A DNA stretch of 15,558 nt. Source: Eimeria necatrix (taxonomy: Eukaryota > Apicomplexa > Conoidasida > Eucoccidiorida > Eimeriidae). The stretch is taken from positions 1-15,558 of the forward strand of contig NW_013654677.1 in the NCBI RefSeq assembly GCF_000499385.1. Reading direction: 5' to 3'. Made by a program: the position numbers and the translations under genes. The notes under the pieces were generated by a model. It made no database searches. It saw only the letters and a program-made list of their open reading frames with translations, and was not told the origin of the DNA. Positions within the stretch are counted from its first letter, which is position 1, and the number at the start of each line of letters is the position of its first letter. This document shows, piece after piece, positions 1 to 7,877 of this stretch.

Positions 1-24
1 GGTCTTCAGGGGGGCCCCAACAGG

Positions 25-57
<33 letters not shown>

Positions 58-217
58 ACTGGGTCCTGAATTAGAGGTTTAGGGTTTAGGGTTTAGGGTT
101 TAGGGTTTGTAAAAAGCATTTTGCTTTTAATTATACTTTTGTTTCTGTGGCCTGCCTCTGCGATTTCAGGTGTCTCCGCAGACACCCGATTATAAGGCCA
201 ACGGCTCTCATTGGAAA

Positions 218-248
<31 letters not shown>

Positions 249-257
249 ATGAAAGAA

Positions 258-304
<47 letters not shown>

Positions 305-403
305 ATGAATAAACATTCAAATAATTTATTTCTTTCTCTGTTTTATTCTTCATTTATTTTTAGAATAAACAATATCACTTCTTTTCTATTTCAAATACCT
401 ATT

Positions 404-457
<54 letters not shown>

Positions 458-569
458 CAGGGGGCCCCTGGGGGGCCCCCCAGGGGGCCCCCCGGGACCC
501 GCGGGGGCCCCCGGGGGCCCCCAAGAAAGAGATGAAGTGAAATTAAAAAAAAGTTTTGAAGAAAGAAAT

Positions 570-601
<32 letters not shown>

Positions 602-900
602 TAAAAATAAAAAAGAAGACAGCAGCAGTGTGGGGTTTTGCTGCTGCAGGTCTTTGCTGCAGTCTTGTCTTTCAATGAAGTCCCTTGCGACATATTTAAT
701 TAATTAAATTAAATTTAATTAATTAAATTAAATTAAATTAAATTAAATTAAATTAATTTAATTTAATTAATTTAATTTAATTTAATTTAATTTAATTTCT
801 AATTTTGCTTCAATGGGGTCTGAGGTGTATGTACACCCCAACTCCGGGGGGCCCCCGAAGCTGCAGCGGCGGCAGCAGCTGCTGTGTCTTGTTGGAATGC

Positions 901-941
<41 letters not shown>

Positions 942-1018
942 TGCGGGTTGTTGACTTGGACGAGTTCATGGGCAAATACTTCATGCAGAGGACTGCAGGG
1001 CTTGCTGCAGCCAATCAG

Positions 1019-1055
<37 letters not shown>

Positions 1056-1316
1056 GTGGAGTGCTGCTGCTGCGAGGGGCCCTCTGGCTGCCGCTCTGTG
1101 AAGGCCTGGCGTTCTGCTGCCTTTCCTCTCCACTGCAGCAAACGGCAGCAGCAGCAGCAGCAGCAGCAGCTGCAGCAGTTCATCCGCAGCCACGGATGTG
1201 CTGCTTTTAGGCGCCTCGAAGCAGCAGCGCTAGCCTTCTGTTTGTATATGGCAGATCCTGCTGCTGCTGCTGCTGCAGCTGCTGCTGCTGCTGCTGAGGC
1301 CTCCCCGTTCTCCTCT

Positions 1317-1351
<35 letters not shown>

Positions 1352-1446
1352 CTGCTGCTGCTGCAGCTTTCGCGGGTTTCACATAGTGAAATGCTCAGCA
1401 GCTAATCTCTGGCATGTCCAGTCGCCTTCCACAGTCCAAAGAATAC

Positions 1447-1509
<63 letters not shown>

Positions 1510-1606
1510 GCAGCGCGACTTCGGACTGCGGCTACTGCGGCACTGCTGAGTGCTTCACAGCGAACATCAGCGACGAGGAGCTGCTGCTGCTATTTGGCAC
1601 AACCCC

Positions 1607-1667
<61 letters not shown>

Positions 1668-2087
1668 GAGAGTATGCTGCTGCTGTCGTGCGGCGGCGGC
1701 ACTCTTCACTATCCAGAAGGCGAGCAGCTGCTGCGGGAGGAGCAGCAGCTGCTGTGGGTTAGGACTTCGCAGCAGCAGCAGCTTTACAACTTACTCATGG
1801 TCTGCTGCTGCTGCTGCTGCTGCTGCTGCAGTTGCTGCTGCTGGTCGTTTTGCTGCTGCTGGCGTTGTTAGAAACGCAGGCGCTGGTGTTTCAGCAGCAG
1901 CAGCTGCTGCTGCTGCTTCGCTTTTGCTTCTGGCGTTGGTTCTGCTGCTGCTGCTGCTGCTGCTGCTGTGTCTCGCTGCAAACCAGAGCAGCAATTGCTG
2001 CTGTGCTGCAGCTGCTCGATTTGCTGCTGCTGCAGGTAGGGGAAGGGCCCCTTTGCTTCTCTCCGTGCCTCCGCAGCTTGCCGTGGA

Positions 2088-2136
<49 letters not shown>

Positions 2137-2183
2137 CGAGTGCATAGCGTGCATGCTGCGAGCTGCTGTGAAGCGTCTGGGGC

Positions 2184-2214
<31 letters not shown>

Positions 2215-2287
2215 AGTTCAGTACCAGTGCAGCATCGATGCTGCAGCTGTCGAGATTGCGAGCAGCGCAGCAGAGGCAGCAGCAGAC

Positions 2288-2335
<48 letters not shown>

Positions 2336-2416
2336 GCGGGCTGGTGCGGCGCGTGTCCTTCTGCTGCTGCGTGTCAGAGGCAGCGCCTTGCTGCTTCCTT
2401 AGGGCTCCTTTCATTC

Positions 2417-2466
<50 letters not shown>

Positions 2467-2565
2467 GCAAATCAAGGCAGCAGATCCCTCGAGTAGCGTG
2501 TTGCTGCAGCCCCTATCTATCCTGCAGAGCTTCAAGTGCAGCTGCAAGCAGCAGCAGCCGGACCC

Positions 2566-2598
<33 letters not shown>

Positions 2599-2775
2599 GC
2601 TGCTGCTGCTGCCGCAGTGCGTGCAGCCCACTGCTGCTGCTGCTGCTGCTGCGCTGCGCCTTGCTGAAGTGTATGCAGCAAGACTGCCTTTGCTGCAGCA
2701 GCTCAGCACCAGCTGTCTATACACCCCAGGCATGGGCCCTTTCTTTCGTGCTGCTGCTGCCCTAACGGACGCCCC

Positions 2776-2824
<49 letters not shown>

Positions 2825-2894
2825 AGCAGCACCAGCGCAACTGCGGCAGCACCAGACTGCAGCAAAGGCGGGCAAGCAGCAGCAGCAGCAGGAT

Positions 2895-2926
<32 letters not shown>

Positions 2927-2982
2927 GCAGCCTCTCTTCCCCCTGAAGTGCTGCTGCTGCTGCGAAGCGACATGGAAGAAAT

Positions 2983-3017
<35 letters not shown>

Positions 3018-3203
3018 GGCCTATGCTGCCTGTGTCTGCATTAAAGCTGCTTGCTGCTGCAGCAACACACTACATGACCTTCGGTGCTGCTGCTGCTGCT
3101 GCTGCTTTCTTTCGCGAGCTGCTGCTGCGGGCTTCTCCGCCGCTGCCTGGCAGCACATTTTTGACTCTGCCGCAGCAGCTGCTGCTGGCTGCAGCAGGCA
3201 CAA

Positions 3204-3234
<31 letters not shown>

Positions 3235-3545
3235 AGAGTTGCTGCAGCAGCAAGCAAGAGAAGCACGCGAGTCCGTAGCTAGAAGTCCAGCGGTAGCCGC
3301 TGCTGCTGCTGCGGCCACTGCTGCTGCTCTTGCTGCTGTTGCTGCGGTGGTTAGGGCGACGGCCGCAGCAGCAGCAGCTGCTGCTGCTGCTGCCGTTGCT
3401 TCTGCTGCTTGCTGCAGTAATACTCCTTGCTGCTACGGAGGCCGCGAGAGGCTCTTTAGTTTCTGTTGCTGCTGTTGCTGCTGCTACCGTTGCTGCTGCT
3501 GGCGGCGCTGCTCCTGCCGTTGCTGCTGGTGTTGCTGCTGCTGCC

Positions 3546-3580
<35 letters not shown>

Positions 3581-3717
3581 CGCTTTTGCTGCTGCTGCTC
3601 CTGTGTGTGGGAACGCTCAGCTTCTCCCTCTGCGAGTTAAGAGCCGACTGGCTGCTGCAGCAGCTACAAGATGATGCACAGGCAACCCTGCAGCAGCAGC
3701 AGCAGCAGCAGCAGCCT

Positions 3718-3756
<39 letters not shown>

Positions 3757-4008
3757 GAAGAGTGTGTTCCCAGTGCAGAAGGTGAAATTGAAAGCTACAA
3801 ATCTGCTGCTGCGGCTTTTACAGAAGAGGCGCTGCTCACGGCTGTTGCAAATTGCAAGTAAGTTTAGGGTTTAGGGTTTAGGGTTTGGGGTTTAGGGTTT
3901 AGGGTTTAGGATTAGGGTTTAGGGTTTACGGCTTATTTGCGCTGCAGCATCTTACTTGGCTGCTCTCTGCTGCTGACCTTCCGCACAGCAGACGAAGGCG
4001 GAGCACTG

Positions 4009-4049
<41 letters not shown>

Positions 4050-4095
4050 GTCCCCCATTGCTGCAGTCCCACAAAGACCATGGAGGAGGACCCGA

Positions 4096-4126
<31 letters not shown>

Positions 4127-4170
4127 TTCGCCGCAAGAGCCAGTGGTGTCTCCTGCACAGACGAAACAGG

Positions 4171-4204
<34 letters not shown>

Positions 4205-4365
4205 GAACAGCAGCAGCAGGAGTCGAGGCTGCAGCAGCAGCAGCAAAAGAGCTCCTGGAGTACTGGCAGCAGCAGCTGCTGCTCTGCAGCAACCCTGCTG
4301 CCTTTGTGGACCTTCAGTGCCGCTACTTGCTGGCGCTGCTGCCGCCAGCTGCTAGCCGTCGACAC

Positions 4366-4411
<46 letters not shown>

Positions 4412-4474
4412 ATTCACAGAAAAACAGCAAAGACAATAAGACTGACGAGGGCAGCACAGACCCCACAGCAGCAA

Positions 4475-4505
<31 letters not shown>

Positions 4506-4590
4506 GCTGTGGCGGCTGCCGCGGTGGTGGCTTAGTACTTTGAGGCCTGCTGCTGCTAGACAGCCTCTAGTCAGCAGCAGGAAGGCCTGC

Positions 4591-4647
<57 letters not shown>

Positions 4648-5274
4648 TCACCCTCTGGAATTGTGGCCGCAACTGCAGCAGCAGCACAACCAGCATCAGC
4701 AGCATTTCAGCCCGCAGGGGCAGCATACCAGCCAACAGCAGCAGCAGCAAAACCAGCAGCAGCAACAGCAGCAGCAGCAGCAGCAGCAAACTTTGAACAT
4801 CTTGGGCTTCTTTATTTTAAAAAGCAGCGCCGGCCTCCTCTGCTGCTGCTGCTGCGTAACTCCCGCGGTGTCTTTGCTGCTGCAGCACCGAGCAAAATGA
4901 GCAGGCAGCAGCAAGCAGCAGTCAAGCGTGTCATAGCAGCAGCAGCAGCAGCAGCAGCAGCAACGGCTGCTGCTGCTGCTGCGCGGCTGCGGCGCGTAAG
5001 GTTGAGGCGACTGCACCTTCATCGACGTAAACGCAGTGCAGCAGCAGCAGCAGCAGCAGCACAGCCAGTAGCAGCAGCAGCAGCAGCAGCAAAAGACGCG
5101 GAGTCAGCCAGTTCTTTGGAGCCTAGTTTAGAGAAACAGCGACAGCAGCAGCAGCAGCAGCAGCAGCCGCAGCGGCAGCAGCAGCAGCTGCTGCTGCTGA
5201 TGCAGCAGGTGCAGCAGCTTTGGGAGGCCCTCTCTAGCCTTCCGACGTCTAACGCTGTGCTGCAGGGAGAAGGG

Positions 5275-5314
<40 letters not shown>

Positions 5315-5426
5315 AGAGAGAAGCAGCGGGAGAAGCAGCAACTGCTGCAGCAGCTCAAGTCAGGAAGCTAATTGCGGGGCTTCTGGCTCTTAAGAAGGCT
5401 TTGCTGATGCTGGCCGAGAGACCCCG

Positions 5427-5473
<47 letters not shown>

Positions 5474-5916
5474 TAGAGCCCGACTTGCTGCTCTCCGCAT
5501 GCACAAGAGAAACTACAGCGGTGGCGTTTGCTGCTGCTGTTGCTGCTGCTGCTGCAGCAGCAGTTGAAAGGCTCAGGGCGCTGCTGCTGCGCATTGCTAC
5601 TGCTGCAGTTGCTGCTGCAGCAAACAACAAAACACGGGTGATTGGCTCTGTCCATATGCAGCAGCAGCCGCTGCTGCTGCAGCAGCTGCTACAGCAGCAG
5701 CAGCAGCAGCCAGCAGCAAGTGGACTCAAATGGCGTTTCCTAATGTAAGGTTCGAAACAATGCTGCAGCTGCTGCCGCAGCCACAAGCGTTCCTGCTGCT
5801 GCTCGCGCCGCTGCTGCTGAGCAGCAAGTGGACTCAAATGGCGTTTCCTAATGTAAGGTTCGAAACAATGCTGCAGCTGCTGCCGCAGCCACAAGCGTTC
5901 CTGCTGCTGCTCGCGC

Positions 5917-5964
<48 letters not shown>

Positions 5965-6119
5965 GCTCTTCAGCCAAGCTGCTGCTGCCTCTCTGCGGCC
6001 TGCTGCTGCTCTCAGGGCATCTGCTGCACTATTGTCTTTGCCTTTTATCTCTGTTGCTAAGCTTGTTTTGCTTCCCCCCGAAACAGCAGCAGCCAGCAGC
6101 AGCAGCAGCAGCAGCAGGG

Positions 6120-6156
<37 letters not shown>

Positions 6157-6565
6157 CGCCTTCTCAGAGCTATCCGCGGTGCTGCAGCAGCTGCTGCAAA
6201 AGCCCCTCATATTTTTACTGGGGGGAAGCAGCTGCTGCTGGTCGCGGGTTTGCTGCAGCACTTTATCACCTTGCTGCAGCGCAACAGGCCCAGGGGTAAA
6301 CCCTAAACCCTAAACCCTAAACCCTAAACCCTAAACCCTTTCCCTGTTTTCACGCTCTCAGCAAACTCTAATTCTCTTGGTAGAAGGTTACTGAAAGCCT
6401 CTAAGGCCTAGGGTTTAGGGGCCAGGGTTTACTGCACAGTTTTCAGAGCTTAGGGTTTAGGGTTTAGGGTTTAGGGTTTAGGGTTTAGGGTTTAGGGGCT
6501 TACCTTTGCAGCGCTGCTTTGCCCTTTTTTGCCTGGCATTTGCAAGATAAGGCTTAAAGAGCAGC

Positions 6566-6620
<55 letters not shown>

Positions 6621-6780
6621 GTGCGTTTTTCTGTGTTCAGGTGTATGGACAGATGCCGCGGCCGCTGCTGCTGCAGCTGAAGCAGCAGCAGCAGCAACTT
6701 TGCTGCGGTGTTTTCCTTTTGGGCTATCCCACCCCCAAGTCGCCTACTCCTTACTTGTACTCCCTGCTGCTGCAGCACCT

Positions 6781-6827
<47 letters not shown>

Positions 6828-7121
6828 TGCAGCACGTCTACGCCACCTTCTTTCCCCCCTTAGCAGAGCAGCACAGCTACCTCGCGCTGCTAGAGCAGCA
6901 GCAGCAGTTGCTGCAGCAGGAGCAGCAGCAGCAGCAGCTGCTGCTGCTGCAGCAGGAGCAGCAGCAGCAGCAGGCGGAGTTCGCACGTTGGCTGCAGCAG
7001 CTGCTGCAGCAGGACCTGCTGCTGCTGGGCGGCGCCTCTGTGACCATTCCCTTCAAAGAAGCAGCAGCAAAATATGTCGAGGAGGTCCACTGGTCAGCAG
7101 CAGCAGCTGGAGCAGTGAGGA

Positions 7122-7160
<39 letters not shown>

Positions 7161-7256
7161 ACTGTGGATTCTGCTGCTGCTGCTGTGAAGGCCGTTTGCT
7201 GCTGTTCGCTGCTGTCTTTTTTCTTTACTTTGCTGCTGCTTCTCAGCTGCTTTTGC

Positions 7257-7290
<34 letters not shown>

Positions 7291-7489
7291 CATTGCCGTC
7301 TCTTTCTCTCACCTGCTCCTAGCGCTCAGGGTTTAGGGTTTAGGGTTTAGGGTTTAGGGTTTAGGGTTTAGGGTTTAGGGTTTGTGCGCAGGTCAATACC
7401 CTCTTCTGGAACTCTAAGGGCCAACTCATGGGAGCCAACACTGACACCTACGCTATAGAGAAGGCGCTGCAGCACCACAGAAAAGTCAG

Positions 7490-7538
<49 letters not shown>

Positions 7539-7826
7539 TCTGTTGCTGCTGCTGCTGATGCTGCTGCTGCTGCTGATGCTGCTGCTGATGATATTCTGCT
7601 GTCGAATGCAGTGTTCCGCGTGCAGTCTGTGCTGCTGCTGCTGCTTTTGCAGTTGCTTTTGCTGCTGCTGTTGCTGCTGCAGCACTGAGCCGTGAGACAA
7701 GGGTTTAGGGTTTAGGGTTTAGGGTTTAGGGTTTATTCTGCTGCAGCCCGAAAATGTCTGCTGCATTCTGCTGCTGGGAGCCGGAGGAACTGCAAGGGCC
7801 GCTTTAGCGGCTATCAACCGCTGGCG

Positions 7827-7877
<51 letters not shown>

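Larger units (their letters stand above)
77..866 (+). other. Probable intron or non-coding stretch with mixed repeats
   Basis: About 790 nt lie between the possible exon end at 76 and the first kinase motif. In order they hold a TTTAGGG array (78-108), an AAAT microsatellite (about 215-306), a CAG tract (about 403-455), G/C-rich palindromic blocks (about 461-522), A-rich AAATA repeats (about 565-612), a TTAAATTAAA-type tract (about 690-798), a degenerate copy of the GGTGTACGTACACC element (822-839) and a further G/C block (about 845-857). The acceptor chosen is CTGCAG at 861-866. A small exon inside cannot be excluded. I see no domain motif. Confidence 0.4.

Noticed and set aside
1..60. CRISPR-like or regularly spaced repeat array
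   Set aside because: The telomere-like and CAG repeats are simple tandem repeats without distinct spacers of constant length.
1..860. EPSP synthase C-terminus in the left end of the window
   Set aside because: Expected from AROM domain order, but I found no EPSP synthase motif in any frame.
782..1348. - strand open frames opposite the shikimate kinase region (poly-Leu, Cys and Ala)
   Set aside because: Shadows of CAG tracts; the kinase motifs are on the + strand.
4571..5022. - strand poly-Leu frames that mimic transmembrane helices
   Set aside because: CTG-encoded leucine runs opposite the dehydroquinase exon, without any non-repeat motif.
6180..6300. Frame 0 reading (YWGEAAAAGRG) as the end of the dehydroquinase domain
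   Set aside because: Frame 2 carries the Lys motif, KPLIF and SRV in one open frame and gives phase 0 at the donor.
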